Shown here piece by piece: positions 47,926 through 60,149 of a DNA stretch of 64,000 nt. The stretch comes from Inia geoffrensis (Eukaryota > Chordata > Mammalia > Artiodactyla > Iniidae), in assembly GCA_036417435.1 (NCBI GenBank), contig CM070905.1, positions 19,693,592-19,757,591 of the forward strand, in the 5' to 3' direction. The notes below the pieces were generated by a model, which did no database searches, was not told the origin of the DNA, and saw nothing but the letters and a program-made list of their open reading frames with translations. The position numbers and the translations under genes are program-made. Within the stretch, counting starts at the first letter, position 1, and every line of letters starts with the position of its first letter.

Positions 47926-48144
47926 CAGCTGTGGCTCTGAGTCAGGCCAGTGAGGGCCCAACACCTCCCCTGTGGTGAAGTGAAAACATATAGAACAGTG
48001 AAAAAAGGAAACTGATGTCTCAAAAAGTGAAGTATTATGAACACTGACTCCTTCAGAATCTTACTACCAGGAGGACATTAGTTTTTCTCTATTGGTTCAC
48101 TTGTTTTTTGTTTTTCCTTCTTACATAAGTAACCGGTAAAGAAA

Positions 48145-48285
48145 CAAAAGATGCACATTCTTTCCCAACATTGATAATTCCTAACCCTGTAATTATGAGA
48201 AAATCTCTCAACTTCTTCAAGTGTTCCTATCTGTAAAACCAAAGTATTAATTAATACCTGTTCCAGGAGCCTCACACAACTGATG
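48145..48285 (+). repeat. MIR-like fragment
   Basis: 'gaaaatctctcaacttcttcaagtgttcctatctgtaaaacc' is the conserved MIR centre. Confidence 0.6.
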
Positions 48286-49226
48286 GATGGATCACATTAG
48301 AAAATGGACAGAATTAGTTGAGGTAATTGTACTGTACTAAAGAGAGAGGAGGTTTCAGGATCCTTTTGTCTGGATTTCTGGCTTGAGCAACTCTGAAGAC
48401 AATGGTTACCCTTCCTGAGAGAAAAAGAAAGAGAGTGGGGAGAGGGAGAGAGAATGAGAATGAAGTGAAGACAGAAACTGTTGAAAAGGAGAGCTGTTGG
48501 GTTTAGATCTGAAGATGTTAAGTTTAAGGCGTTACATACCGGTCCTCGGATATGCAAGTCTGGAGCTCAGGAGACAGACTGATTTTTGGAAATTTACAAA
48601 GTGATAAATATTTGAGAGGATGAGATTACTCAGGGATAATATGCAGAGTAAGAGCCAACATTTCCTGAAATAGCAGCAGTGAGGAGATGTTCACGAAGTA
48701 GCGAGGCAGGAAAACGACGACAGGAAGGAAAATTGTAGAAGACAGTGGAGAAGAGAATAGCAACAGAGCCAAGGCTACACGGCAGCCAGCTAAAGTTAAG
48801 ACAGAAATGTACAACTCACAGGTCCCAGTGACCTTGGCAAGAAGGGTTTCAGGGGAGCACTGGATGCTGAACTCAGCAGCGGGATAAGGAGCGAATGCTA
48901 ATAAGGGCAAGAATCCAAGTCAATCACACACTTTGCAAAGGCTGGCCATTCCTCACCAACACATGCCCTCCTAAAAAAAGAAAATGAAAAAGCAAGTGAC
49001 TCTCTCCCAATGCAGCAAGAATAAGAGACACCAGGAATCACTCACATGAACAAGACATAAAATGCAGTAGTCTGGCCCAATTTAAAGCTACCAGAAATAA
49101 ACTGAAAATATGCTGTTATTATTCACATGCACTCGCTGGCTGCCCACCCGACACTAGATTGAGAAAACAAGTGTTTGCCTTTCACTGCAGACACACTCAG
49201 GATGACCTGCACGCACAGAGCCCCAC
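48286..49226. other. Unique intron with a GA-rich tract
   Basis: A purine tract (agagaaaaagaaagagagtggggagaggg and following) lies at 48416-48460. No gene recognised. Confidence 0.45.
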
Positions 49227-49238
49227 AAAAGTCATCCC

Positions 49239-49543
49239 CTGAACTTGAGGACACAGGGAGGGGGAAGGGTAAGCTCGGACGAAGTGAGAGAGTGGCATGG
49301 ACTTATATACACTACCAAATGTCAAATAGATAGCTAGTGGGAAACAGCCACATAGCACAGGGAGATCAGCTCAGTGTTTTGTGTCCACCTAGAGGGGTGG
49401 GATAGGGAGGGTGGGAGGGAGACGCAAGAGGGAGGAGATATGGGGATGTATGTATATGTATAGATGACTCACTTTGTTATACAGCAGAAACTAACACACC
49501 ATTGTAAAGCAATTATACTCCAATAAAGATGTTAAAAAAAGAA
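49239..49543 (+). mobile_element. L1 3' UTR, 5'-truncated, with TSD
   Basis: 'ggaagggtaagctcggacgaag', 'tagctagtgggaaacagcc', the G-rich 'gaggggtgggatagggaggg' and 'caataaagatgttaaaaaaa' match the inner L1 3' UTR at 21.2-21.55 kb closely. The 9-bp aaaagtcat occurs at 49227-49235 and 49544-49552. Confidence 0.9.
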
Positions 49544-49839
49544 AAAAGTCATTCCCAACCCTACTCTGCCAACAAAATATAGACTAAATAAAAGATGATA
49601 TAAAACATGACACTGCAACTAGCTCAGTTGCTTAAATCCTGTTAGGATCAAGGTTTTCACCACTGATCCAAAAGACAAAAGAGCAGGCAGAATCATTAAA
49701 TTACTAGAGATTCCTTAAATTGAATTGAATAAAAAAAGGCCTCAGACAGGAATAAGCCTAAGAACCATAGAGATTAGAATTTCAGTTAATTGCAATTTCT
49801 ACCAGTCAGAAGAAAATCGTGCGTGCAAATGTGCGTGTG

Positions 49840-49865
49840 CACGCACACACACACACACACACACA
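49840..49865. repeat. (CA)n microsatellite with GTGC/GCAC flank
   Basis: A short CA run is preceded by gtgcgtgcaaatgtgcgtgtgcacgc, which is partly self-complementary. Confidence 0.85.
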
Positions 49866-49959
49866 GAGGTTATTTCCAGAGTCACAAAACAGTATGCAAT
49901 AATATGCAATACAACACCACAGTCAGTGAAAGAAAACTTCAATCCTGGGATGGCAATGT

Positions 49960-50165
49960 GGTATAAATGCCGGTATAAAGGACTGGCATTAGAAAGCTGG
50001 ACTTGGTACCAGCTCTCTACTGAATAACCATGGGATTTTCAGTACATCATGGGACTGCTCCAAGTCTCAGGCTCCTCAAACACAAATTTCCTCAATTACA
50101 ATTTCCTAATCACAAACGGTGAGAATTAAATGCAATAATATAAGTGAAAGTATACTAAAAAGCAA
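49960..50165 (+). repeat. MIR-like SINE
   Basis: 'ggcattagaaagctggacttgg', 'tgggactgctccaagtctcagg', 'aatttcctcaattacaatttcc' and 'gagaattaaatgcaataatataagtg' follow MIR order. Confidence 0.65.
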
Positions 50166-50169
50166 GCTC

Positions 50170-51210
50170 AAAACAAGAGTAAATTGCTTCCTATACCTTT
50201 AACGGTTACCATCTAGAGGGGGAAAGGGTGGGGGGGGGACAAGAGATACTCCAGATGTCCCCATGGCCCAGCTGCATCTCTGTCCTTCCCCCAGCTTAGT
50301 GAAGTCCTGCTTGTATTCCATAAGATACACTAGTATCATCCCAGTAGAGCCCCTCTTTAATTCTGTTAGTTGGAGGTGGGTTCTGTCACTGCTAACTAAA
50401 AGAGGTCTAATTCACAGAGTAACAGCCAATTCCTTCATTCCCCTTTCATTCTATAATCCCTCAAAAAAAAGCAGATGATCACAATGGACTGAGAGAAGTG
50501 ACAAAAGAGCAATTTGCATGGCCTCCTGGGCCACAGAGTAAGAACACAGTCCCTGTTTATGTGTGGTTATGTACCCACACCTCTCCCCCAACACATGGCC
50601 CAATGCCTAGAGTGGAGAAAACAGTTAAGCTGTGGGTGCCTGAGTACATATGAGTAAAAGAATGAGCAATTTAGTGTGGCAGTATTCGGAGAAGTCCAGG
50701 ACTAGAGCCACCAGCCTGGGGTCCTCTGCATGGGGCCAGCAGCTAAAGCTGTCATGATGGACGAGCGCCCTTAAACGGCGAGGCTGGAGTGAGATAATGA
50801 TGATGACAACGACGAGGACCACAACAAAGACAACTACATCTTCACAGCCACACTGATGACAACAGGCCAGGCGCTGTGTGAAGTGCACACTTTATCCTCG
50901 GGAGAACCCTATGAGGAAGGTACTACTTTTATCCCCACATTATAGACAAGAGAAAGAAAGCTCAGAGATAAAGAGAGACCAAAGGACTCAATTTTGGAGA
51001 ATCTTTCTTTTAAAGGATGTTAGGAAAAAAAGTAATTTAAGAGAAGAGGCCAGAGTTATCAGTACTATCAAATGCTACAGAAACCAAGGCTGGAAAGAGC
51101 ATCGACAGAACAGTCTATCCTGCCTCTATTTTCTCACTGCCAACCAGTTTACCCCTGGTACTCTACTAAAACAATTCCTGCAAAAGTCTCAAATCATCAT
51201 TTTGCTCAAT
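50170..51210. other. Unique intron sequence
   Basis: No gene. A G-run at 50229-50239 and a degenerate GAY/ACR trinucleotide tract at 50795-50835 (gatgatgacaacgacgagga) are the only low-complexity features. Confidence 0.45.
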
Positions 51211-51214
51211 CTAA

Positions 51215-51408
51215 GATATACACACTACTCTATATAAAATAGATAACCAACAAGGACCTACTCTACAGCACAGGGAACTATACTTAATATTTTATAATAA
51301 CCTAAAAGGGAGAAGAATCTGAAAAAGGATACATACACATGAATCACTCTGCTGTACACCTGAAACTAACCCAACATTATAAATCAACTATACATCTAAA
51401 TAAATAAG
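51215..51408 (+). mobile_element. L1 3' end, 5'-truncated
   Basis: 'gacctactctacagcacaggg', 'gaatcactctgctgtacacctgaaactaa' and 'aaatcaactatacatctaaataaa' are the L1 3' UTR blocks shared with 43.9 and 57.2 kb. Confidence 0.85.
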
Positions 51409-51639
51409 ACCTCTTCAGTCCTTATTCAAGGAGGTGCAGTGCTTGTTTCTACTGACCACTCACTCCTCCTTGAAACACTGCCTTCCACGGGCTCCAACCC
51501 TATACTCTCCCACTCTCCTTCCACCTCCCTGGTTGCGCCTTCTCAAGAATCTCTTCCTCAGCCTGTTCCTTAAATGCTGTCAACTCTTCTCAATCCTCAT
51601 ACTCTCTCTGGGTGAGCTCAGTCACCACTTATGTCTTCA

Positions 51640-52110
51640 ATCATCCACCCGCTAATGACTCCCAAACGTATCTTCTGTCCAGATGGCTCTCCTGAGCTGT
51701 AGACATCAAACCTAACACGTCTTAAATAAAACTCATCATTCTCCTCCCCAAACCTACTTTTCCATTTACCTAAGTCAGTGAACAGTATCACTTACCCCAG
51801 AAAATCATCCTCCCCTCCCCTCTTCCTCAAATCCAATCAATTACCAACCTCTTTTATTTCTACCTCTTTACTACCTCTACCATGGGCCTACTTTAGCCCA
51901 TTGCCACTGTTACTCTGCTAATGCAGGCCTTATCATCTCTTCCCTGGATTTTTAAAACAACCCTTAGAGGAGACTCCTTTCCTCCAGTCCTTGCCGTTCC
52001 CTCTCTAGACTGTAAATTCAATGAGGGTAAGAACTATGCCTGATTTATCACAGTATTCTAAGTATTTGTCATAATAGTAAGCATATGACAGGCAATAAAC
52101 GAGTATTTGT
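51640..52110 (+). repeat. Ancient LINE-derived (L2-like) segment
   Basis: 'gacatcaaacctaacacgtcttaaataaaactcatcattctcc', 'cagtgaacagtatcactt', 'atccaatcaattaccaacc' and the end 'tagactgtaaattcaatgaggg' resemble a long diverged interspersed repeat ending in an L2/MIR-type tail. Family uncertain. Confidence 0.5.
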
Positions 52111-53540
52111 TCAAAGAAAGAATGAAACAATGAGCTCCAGCAGATGGGGGAGATAGAGACTGGATTACAGATAACAAGTGGCAAGGAAATATGTATTACT
52201 GACTGTAATCTCCTGGAAGGAAATTAGAAGACCACAACAAAAATATTTCACACAAAATTCTCCTCTCAAAAAGATAACCTCATCAACATAAACATGAGAA
52301 CGAAAAGAAATATAGTTACAAGCTGAAAGATATATATGCATTCAGAGCTAACTTTAATAATACTGTGTTAAAATCTATTTTGTATTAAAAAACATGAAAG
52401 AGTCAAGAAGAAGCAAATATTTGTTATTTAAACATACTTCCAATTACCTGGCAGGTTTTAAAAACAGGCTTCTTATAAATACAAGCAAAATGTTACCTAT
52501 TCTCCCAGATAGCCTACTAACTTCCTACCCATAGCTACTCCTATGTATCTCATCTTGGAGTGCCACCATGAAAAAAGGCAGAGAATTACGAAGAAAATGT
52601 TAAGGAATAGTCACAGTTGCACAAGTCAAGAAATGTCTGTGGTATAAAGCTATATCATCAAGCTGTGAAAAATGTTCAATATTTAAGGTGAGATTCAACT
52701 ATCTGGATCTGAATTTCACATTCAGGGAAACTTGAATTAGTCATTTGGCTGGAAAATCCATGTTAGCAGCCAAGAAGCTGCCTTACTTGGTCACGCAGTA
52801 AAGATACACACACAAGGTGGAAAATCAGTCCTGTTCTACTACGTATCTGCTGAGACCCTAATATCAGGTTTCTGCATTTTCCCACTGACAAAGGCATTAA
52901 CCACAGAATATTTATTTCCCTACTTCTATGTTCCAAAAGATAAGAAAATACTGAACTCTGAGCTTAGGTTTTATATGAAAAATTAAAAGAAACTGATCAT
53001 CAATTATTTCATATCAAAATGGTCTTTGTTTTACACTCCTGTATCTCACATACACATTTTCATAATAAGCTTGGCTGAGCTAATATTTTTCATTTCAAAC
53101 AGGACATAGATGCCATTTAATCTTCAAGGTTATCTAATACCTACTTCTAAGGGATAGAGATTAGTTTCACCACTCTTATTAATAACAATCTTCATGTAAA
53201 GAGCAGTTACTATTTGAGGAGTGCTGACTAATTCTCCATCTGCCCTATGAAAAGAATAGGAAAAAACTATTAGCAATATAGAATGAAACACAGTAAAAAT
53301 AAAAAGAACCGGTCCTGGCTCTAGTAATTTTCTTCCTGTGTCACTTCCCTACTTGTCAAGTCATCCTCTCATGCTCAGTTTCTGAATTCTTGGTAGGTGA
53401 CCTCGAATGAACTTCTAGTTCTAACGTGCGGCAAATTAGGGACTGAAATTAGAAAATAAACCCAGGCCCTTTTTCTTTGAATTAAAGTATTAGTCTCATT
53501 CTTTCAAAAGCCTTTCCCAGGACAGTCGCCTCAACAAAAG
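52111..53540. other. Unique AT-rich intron sequence
   Basis: No gene or recent repeat recognised. Confidence 0.45.
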
Positions 53541-54384
53541 ATGATGAAAAAACTGAATGTTCATATGCAAAAGAATGAAACTGGAACACTCTCTTACACC
53601 ATACGCAAAAATCAACTCAAAATGAATTAAAGACTTGAACTTAGAACTGAAGCCATATAACTCTTACATGAAAACACAGGAATAAGAGCCTTGACATTAG
53701 TCTTGGCAATGACTCTGGATTTGACACCAAAAGCAAAGATAAACAAGTAGAGAGCCACATCAAATTAAAAGCTTCTGCACAGCAAAGGACACCATCAACA
53801 GAATGAAAAGCAACCTATGAATGGGAGAAAATAGTTGCAAACCATATATCTGATAAAAAGTTAACATCCCAAATGTATAAAGAACTCACACAACTCAAAA
53901 ACAACACAAAACACAATCCGATTAATGGGCAGAGAAACTGAATAGACATTTTTCCAAAGAAGACATACAAATGACCAAAAGGTACACAAAATGGTGCTCA
54001 ACATCACTAATCATCAGGGAAATGCAAATCAGACAATAAGGAGCTATCACCACACACCTGATAGAAGGGCTATCATCAAAAAGACAAGAGATAACAAGTG
54101 TCGGGGAGGATATGGAGAAAAGGGAACCCTTGTACACCGTTGGGTGGGAATGTAAATTGATGCAGCCACTATGAAAAACAGTATGGAGGTTCCTCAAAAA
54201 ATTAAAAGAACTACCATATGATCCTACAATCCCACTTCTGAGTATATATCTAATAGAAATGAAAACAGACTCTCAAAAAATATCTGCACTCCCATGTTTA
54301 TTGCAACATTATTCACAAGAGCGAAGACACGGAAACAATGTAAGTGTCCATCAATGAATGAATAGATAACATACGCACACACAC

Positions 54385-54471
54385 GCACAGCCCCACATTT
54401 CCATTGCAGGGAACAGGGGTTCGATCCCTGGTCGCAGAAGTAGGATCCCGCATGCTGCGCGGCATGGCCAC

Positions 54472-54475
<4 letters not shown>
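54385..54475 (+). mobile_element. tRNA-derived SINE fragment in the L1
   Basis: 'cattgcagggaacaggggttcgatccctggtcg' plus 'gatcccgcatgctgcgcggcatggcca' is the middle and end of the short artiodactyl/CHR SINE. The 5' end is missing or diverged, and it is enclosed by CA-rich sequence on both sides. Confidence 0.8.

Positions 54476-54534
<59 letters not shown>
54474..54534. repeat. (CA)n microsatellite, about 30 units
   Basis: Uninterrupted CA run of about 60 bp directly after the SINE fragment. It creates false frames of alternating residues. Confidence 0.97.
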
Positions 54535-54535
<1 letters not shown>

Positions 54536-55734
54536 GTGGACTATTATTCAGCCATGAGAAAGAAGGACATCCTGCCATTTGCGACAACATGAATGGACTT
54601 TGAGGGCATTAGGTTAAGTGAAATAAGTCAGACAGAGAAAGACAAATACTATGTGTTCTCACTCATATGTGGAACCTAAAAAAGCCAAAGTCAAAGGAAC
54701 AGAGACTAGAGTGGTGGCTGCCAGGGGCTACGGAAAATGGGAGATGGCGGTCAAGGAGTAGAACCTTCAAGTTATAAGATGAATAAGATCTGAGGAGCTA
54801 AGGTAAAGCATAGTGATTATAAATAATACTGTATTATATACTTGAAAGTTACTAAGACGTACATCTTAAAAGTTATCACCACAGAAAAGAAATGGTAATT
54901 ATGTGATGTGATGCAGGTGTTAGCCAATGCTAGGGTGGTCATCATTCTGCAATATTTAAGTATATCAAATCAACACATTGTACACCTTAAACCTACACAA
55001 TGTTATGTCAGTTATTATCTCAATAAAGCTAGGGGGAAGAAAAGCCTTTCACCCATTTGAAAAATCATATTTCATCATAATGGAACATTGGAAAACTTAT
55101 CCACAAATCCACTTCCCAAAGACAAGAAAAGTTATTATTTTAGGTGTATTCTTAGTACTTAGTTGTACACCAGTTGTATACTGGTCTTAGTACAAGAACG
55201 TACAAGGTTTCTAGGGGAACTGTTTACGTGTCTCTAAGTCATCGGTCTGATTCTCAAGTGAGTCAATTAAGACTCATTTACTCTGTGGCAGCTGATCACA
55301 CTTCTTAACATGTCCAGCTATTGCTGAGAGGCCTGCCATTGATCACAGCGGGGTGTGGGGTGGAGGCTGTAAGGGTGCGGGAATGGATGTGTCAACGTAA
55401 ATACCGCCCTTCTCCTGAGGAAGAACAAAATCAGGCCCAGGAAATGAGTTAGGACTGTGATCTTTACATAAGCCAGAAAGCAAACTTCCATGGAGGATAC
55501 AGACAACTTATCCTCTTAATTCCACCACCAACCAGCTTTGTGAAACTGTCAAATTATTGCAGCTTTCCCACTTCCCTGGGTAAATCTGGGATTAATAATA
55601 ACGCCCCTACCTGTGATGAGGCCAACAGTAAGGCTCACTCAGGTGAGATGCCAGATGGCAGACTGCTTTGCAAAGCATACATGCTACAAAACCACAGAAC
55701 TCCGTGATGTCTGTGATGTTACAAAGAGTGTTCT

Positions 55735-55895
55735 CAAATTTTAGCATGTGCAGAATCATCTAGAGACTCCTGTGGGTCCGGCACTCAGGGATTCCAACTT
55801 AATCACCCCTCCCCACAGGGATAGTTGGCACTTCTAACTTTCAAGTGCCATTGGTATTGCTGGTCCTTAGACCCCACTCTGTGTAGTGCTGAGAT
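55735..55895 (+). mobile_element. MER5A-like hAT remnant
   Basis: 'gttctcaaattttagcatgtgcagaatca', 'actcagggattccaacttaatc' and 'ttggtattgctggtccttagacc' follow MER5A order. Confidence 0.7.
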
Positions 55896-55944
55896 TTTTT
55901 TAAAAATAAAAATCGTTTCCTCTAATTTTAAAATTGTCTTCTTT

Positions 55945-56140
55945 GCATTTTTCTTATTTATTCATTCATTAAACTTCCTGGGCACTTAGTATGTGCCCAG
56001 CCCTAAATCAGGCTGCAAACACAAAGTTAACCCCCCTCTTAAAAACTTACAGCCCAATCTGATTAGAGAACATAATGATGATATGGGCCAGGAACTAGAG
56101 GAGCCCAGAAAAATAAAGTACAGCCTAAGATACACACAAA
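55945..56140 (+). repeat. L2 3' fragment
   Basis: 'ttattcattcattaaacttcctgggcacttagtatgtgcccagccc' and 'cttacagcccaatctg' match the L2 3' end order. Confidence 0.7.
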
Positions 56141-56205
56141 GGTGCTCTAATCATATCTGACCTCACTCCTAAACATCACCAAGGGAAGAATTTCATTTGA
56201 CACAC

Positions 56206-56701
56206 TTTTTTTTTTTAGCAGCAAACAGCACAGCTTTTTATTGAATGTGTTACTAAATAGGTTTAGTCAAAAAGAGCAAAGCCCAGGTCATTGTCAGACT
56301 CTTCAGATTCTTCTTTCTTCGTTTCCACCTTCTTCTACTCAGCCAGGGCAGCAGTGGCGGAGGGGGCAGGTCACCTGCCTCGCACCGCGGATGAGGCTCC
56401 GGATGTTGACACCGGCCAAAGCCTTTGCAAACAAGCCTGGCCAAAAAGGTTCAACATTTACTCCGGCTGCTTTAATGAGGGCATTGATCTCTTCCTCCGT
56501 GACCATCACCTCAACGTCATGCAGGATGAGGGCCGAGGAGATGCGGGCGAGCTCCAAGGCGGAGGCCATGGTGCGGGCGAGTGAGCGCTAGGGAGGGGCT
56601 GACGGGGGCGGTGCTAGTCACCGGATGAAGTGAGGGCCTCACCCCAAGGCAGTCTTAGCTTCCTCGGAAGGACGGAGCAGCTCAGCGGTAGCTGAGGAAA
56701 G
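56206..56701 (-). pseudogene. RPLP1: Processed pseudogene of RPLP1 (ribosomal protein P1)
   Basis: An intronless minus-strand copy of the RPLP1 mRNA, whose product is an acidic stalk protein of the large ribosomal subunit. From 56701 down it has a 5' UTR starting ctttcctcag, as in TOP mRNAs, ATG at 56569-56567, and a frame with [20 protein letters not shown] and [12 protein letters not shown] net 38-bp loss in the alanine/glycine hinge shifts the frame (307 bp from ATG to the final TAA against 345 in human). The tail encodes KKEESEESDND and the usual phenylalanine-rich end, after a stop that replaces a glutamate codon. AATAAA lies about 20 bp after the stop, then an 11-base poly-A (T-run 56206-56216). 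The 7-bp tgacaca at 56198-56204 and 56703-56709 is the probable target duplication. The 5' UTR is full length. Confidence 0.94.
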
Positions 56702-57210
56702 CTGACACAAGTTTTTGTTTGTGTGTTTTTGCTATGAGAAGGATTCAGGGCCGGTTTGAGTGTGGAGTATCTTTGGATTATGACACCAGCAAGCACACAG
56801 AAAATGAAAAGATCTAAGGCAGCTCCTACTGTCTGCCAAATAAAGAAGTGGCCTTGATGCAACATGAAGGCAGACACCTAAATAACGTTATCAATAACCT
56901 AAAATGTAGGTTTTATCCGTCATTTCCTTAATTGGCCCTATCTCTAATATGAACCTCCTACAGCATGCAAAACAAGAGAAATAAAAAGCATATATATATT
57001 TTTTACCCTGACAAATATAAAAAGATTTAAGAAATGTAACACTGAGTAAGAAGACCTCTAGCGCATTCAGCCAAGCTCCCTATCTCCAGGGACTATAACC
57101 AAATGACAACATAAGGATCAGAAAGACAGCTGTCCAACTGCACGTTTACCAAAGAGCTATGAACATTACCCACATTATCAATTCACCTGATATGCTAAGA
57201 AACTATCATC

Positions 57211-57580
57211 TATTGCTTATGTGGGAAATCTAAAAAAAAAAAAAAAATGATACAAATGAACTTATTTACAGAACAGAAACAGAGTCACAGACTTAGAGAA
57301 GGAACTTATGACTACCAGGGGGAAGGTGTTGGGGGGGAACACTTAGGGAGTGTGGGATTGACATATACACACTGCTGTATTTAAAATGGATAAGCAACAG
57401 GGACGTACTGTATAGCACAGGGAACTCTGCTCAGTATTCTGTAACAACTAATTGGGAAAAGAATTGGAAAAAGAATAGATAGGTGTACATGTATAACTGA
57501 ATCACCTTGTTGTACACCTGAAACTAACACAACATTGTTAATCAACTATACTCCAATATAAAATAAAATGTTAAAAAAAG
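57211..57580 (+). mobile_element. L1 3' end with TSD
   Basis: 'gaacagaaacagagtcacagac', 'actgtatagcacagggaactc', 'ttgttgtacacctgaaactaac' and 'aatcaactatactccaatataaaataaaatgtt' form a 5'-truncated L1. The duplication aagaaRctatcatc at 57197-57210 and 57581-57594 (one mismatch) marks the insertion. Confidence 0.92.
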
Positions 57581-58779
57581 AAGAAGCTATCATCAATTAA
57601 TTTAAGTCTTACAAGAAAGTATGTAGATTTGGGACCAGTACTACCTTCCATGGTAATGAACTGTATATTTCAGTTAACAAATGGTGTAATAAGCCCCATA
57701 CGTAAAGAAGTAATTCCTTTCATTTGTTCTAAAAATATTTTAGTAAAGCTGCAGGGGATTATATTCTAGTTGAGGAATAGTGGAATTTCTTCCATATGTC
57801 CCTGGTTCATCCTATTCATACTCTTCAGTATTTAATACTTGGGTGTATTTAGAGCATGTTCTCACTGATACATGTAATCAAAAGTAGAGATTTAATCAAA
57901 TGGAATCATAATCACTGAAGTTAAATTTACTTGCTTCCCGCTTGCTTTGATTCAAATTAACGACTCATCTAAATTACATCGAGGCCCTTCTTGATTCCAA
58001 GCATGTCCAGGTGCTACACGCAGTGCTTGGGAATGGCTACAAGAAGCCACAAGGACAAATGCTTGACCTTGCTTCAAAGCTGCTCTTAAATGATTTTTCT
58101 GTAAAATAAAATGACCAATTCCACCAAATCCTACATTTCAGATACTTAGGTGAAGAGTAACTAATAGAGAAAGAAGAGATGAAAGGAAATGCTACTTATT
58201 TGAAAAAGAAATACATGCCTGACTCTAGCTACAGATATAAAGAAATCATGAGAAATATTTATTTCTCTTTCCATAAACACTGCACTTGTACCACAAAACT
58301 AAACTTAGGGCTTGAGCCTTTTGACTGTCTCACAGATAAAACCACTTTGTATGACTGGCCTATTACAACAGTATGCCCTCATTTCAAGTTCTGGACTCTA
58401 AATTTTTAAAGTACATTTCTCTAACTTTTAGAGCAGTAATTCAATGTATCTCTACAAATCTAAAGCCTGCAGAGACTGAGAAATCGGGGGCGGGGGGGAG
58501 AGGAGAGTTTTAGGAAATGAGGCAAATACCAACTAGGAAGAAAAACACGACTATAAGGTGGATGATTCAATGTTAGAATTATTCAGCAAGTATTCATCTA
58601 ACACTGACAATCAATTACATGACACACTTAGGAGGCAGAAACGAAAAGGTATACAGTCCATTGCAATACAATGTAATAAGTGTTACGACTATTTAAAAGT
58701 AGCATGGCCACTCCTTCAGATTCCAGATCAAAAATATAAAGACTAGAAGAAAGTTTGGGAGATTTTATTTATAATCTAA

Positions 58780-59500
58780 GAGTGAAGAAGACCTAAGTTC
58801 TGACACAAAACCCAGGCACTTCAAAAGAAAACACTGATAAATACAACCTCATAAAAATAAAAACAATGTATACATGATCAGACATCATAAAGTCAGAAAA
58901 GAAAGAAGCTGGAGGGAAATTAGAATATAAATCCCAAAGAACTAATTTTCTTGATATATAAAAAGTTCCTGTAAATCAACAGAAAGACAAACATACTGGA
59001 AAAATAGGTGTTCACTACTTTTCAGTAAGGAAATAAAACATTATTTGACCACTGTACTATTGAAAATTTCAACTTTTAAACAAGTCAGCTTTTAGGATAC
59101 GATAATGAACCATCCTGTACCTATCACCCTGATTCAGTAAGTATCATTTATCACTCATCTTGTTTTAGCTATATCTACACTCACCCTCAACCCAGATTAT
59201 TTTGAAGTAATATATCCATATATAACATAGATATCATAACAATGAATTACTTTTTACACAAATAAGAAGTTTAACCTCACTCAAATTTTCTCTAAAAAAT
59301 ACAAATCAAAACCACCCTGGAAATACCATTTTTCACCGATCAGATTGACAAAGATAAAAACATTTTGATAATACAATCTGTTTACTAGAGACTACAGGAA
59401 CTCTCAAACATTATTGATGACATGAAAACTTGGTATTATCTCTAAGAAAAACACACTTGGCAATAATTATCAAAATCTAATAAACCACAAAAATCTAATC
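58780..59500 (+). repeat. Strongly diverged L1-like segment
   Basis: Isolated L1-like phrases ('aaaaatacaaatcaaaac', 'ggaactctcaaacattattgatgac', 'aaaagttcctgtaaatcaac') suggest an ancient L1 or HAL1 relic. Low certainty. Confidence 0.4.
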
Positions 59501-59869
59501 AACCAGCAAAGAACTCTGAAAATGGCATATCAAGAATCGGATGCTCTCCTTCTCACATCTTATATGTCATCGTCAAGGTAACTGCACAACTAGAAGAATA
59601 ACTAGCAGGTGCTATCAAATGAATGGAGCTTGATAACTACAACTTGTATAAAACAACAGTAAAAGCTGCCTTACTTTATTATTTAAAATACACACACACA
59701 CATCCCCCCCCAGACACAAGACACACCCTAATGCCCACCTACCCAGACCAGATTAGGCCCCCATGGTTATATGCTCTCATGGCACATTTTGCTTTTCCTC
59801 TGCAGCACTTATCACAGTTTGTAATAATACACTTATCTAAAGGTTCTCTTATTAATGCCTTTCTTCCCC

Positions 59870-60105
59870 TCTAGACTTTAAACTCCATAAGGACAGGGAT
59901 CATGTCGTATTTGTGTAGCATTTGAGCCCAGTTCCTGGTTCATGACTGATATTCAGTATAAGTGGAATTCATTCTTTCATTCAAAATATATTTATTATGG
60001 GTCTGGTGGGCTCTGTGCCTACATTCTGGAGATATGGTGCTGAACAAGGGAAACTAGTTCTCTCTTCTCTTGAAGCTTCCATTCTAGGAGTAGTCAGAAA
60101 CTAAC
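59870..60105 (+). repeat. L2/MIR-type 3' fragments
   Basis: 'ctagactttaaactccataaggacagggatcatgtc' and then 'tcattctttcattcaaaatatatttattatggg' with 'tggtgctgaacaaggg' and 'cttgaagcttccattctagg' are the recognisable ends of ancient L2-type repeats. Confidence 0.65.
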
Positions 60106-60107
60106 CA

Positions 60108-60148
60108 AACACACACACACACACACATTCACACACACATACACACCA
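60108..60148. repeat. (CA)n microsatellite, interrupted
   Basis: CA repeat with att and at interruptions, adjacent to the L2 remnant. Confidence 0.9.
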
Positions 60149-60149
60149 T

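Larger units (their letters stand above)
53545..55045 (+). mobile_element. Old L1M/L1MA-type 3' part with complete 3' UTR
   Basis: 'gtctcttacaccatacgcaaaaatc'-type start, 'ttctgcacagcaaaggacacc', 'ggagaaaatagttgcaaac', 'aaggagctatcaccac', 'gaagacacggaaacaatgtaag', 'aataagtcagacagagaaagac' and the terminal 'cagttattatctcaataaagc' make a continuous ORF2-end plus 3' UTR. It is interrupted at 54370-54535 by a SINE fragment and a CA repeat. Confidence 0.88.

Noticed and set aside
54224..54592. Frames rich in alternating Cys-Val or His-Thr
   Set aside because: They are translations of the (CA)n microsatellite.
56241..56591. 116-residue plus-strand frame over the RPLP1 copy
   Set aside because: It is the antisense shadow of the RPLP1 pseudogene.
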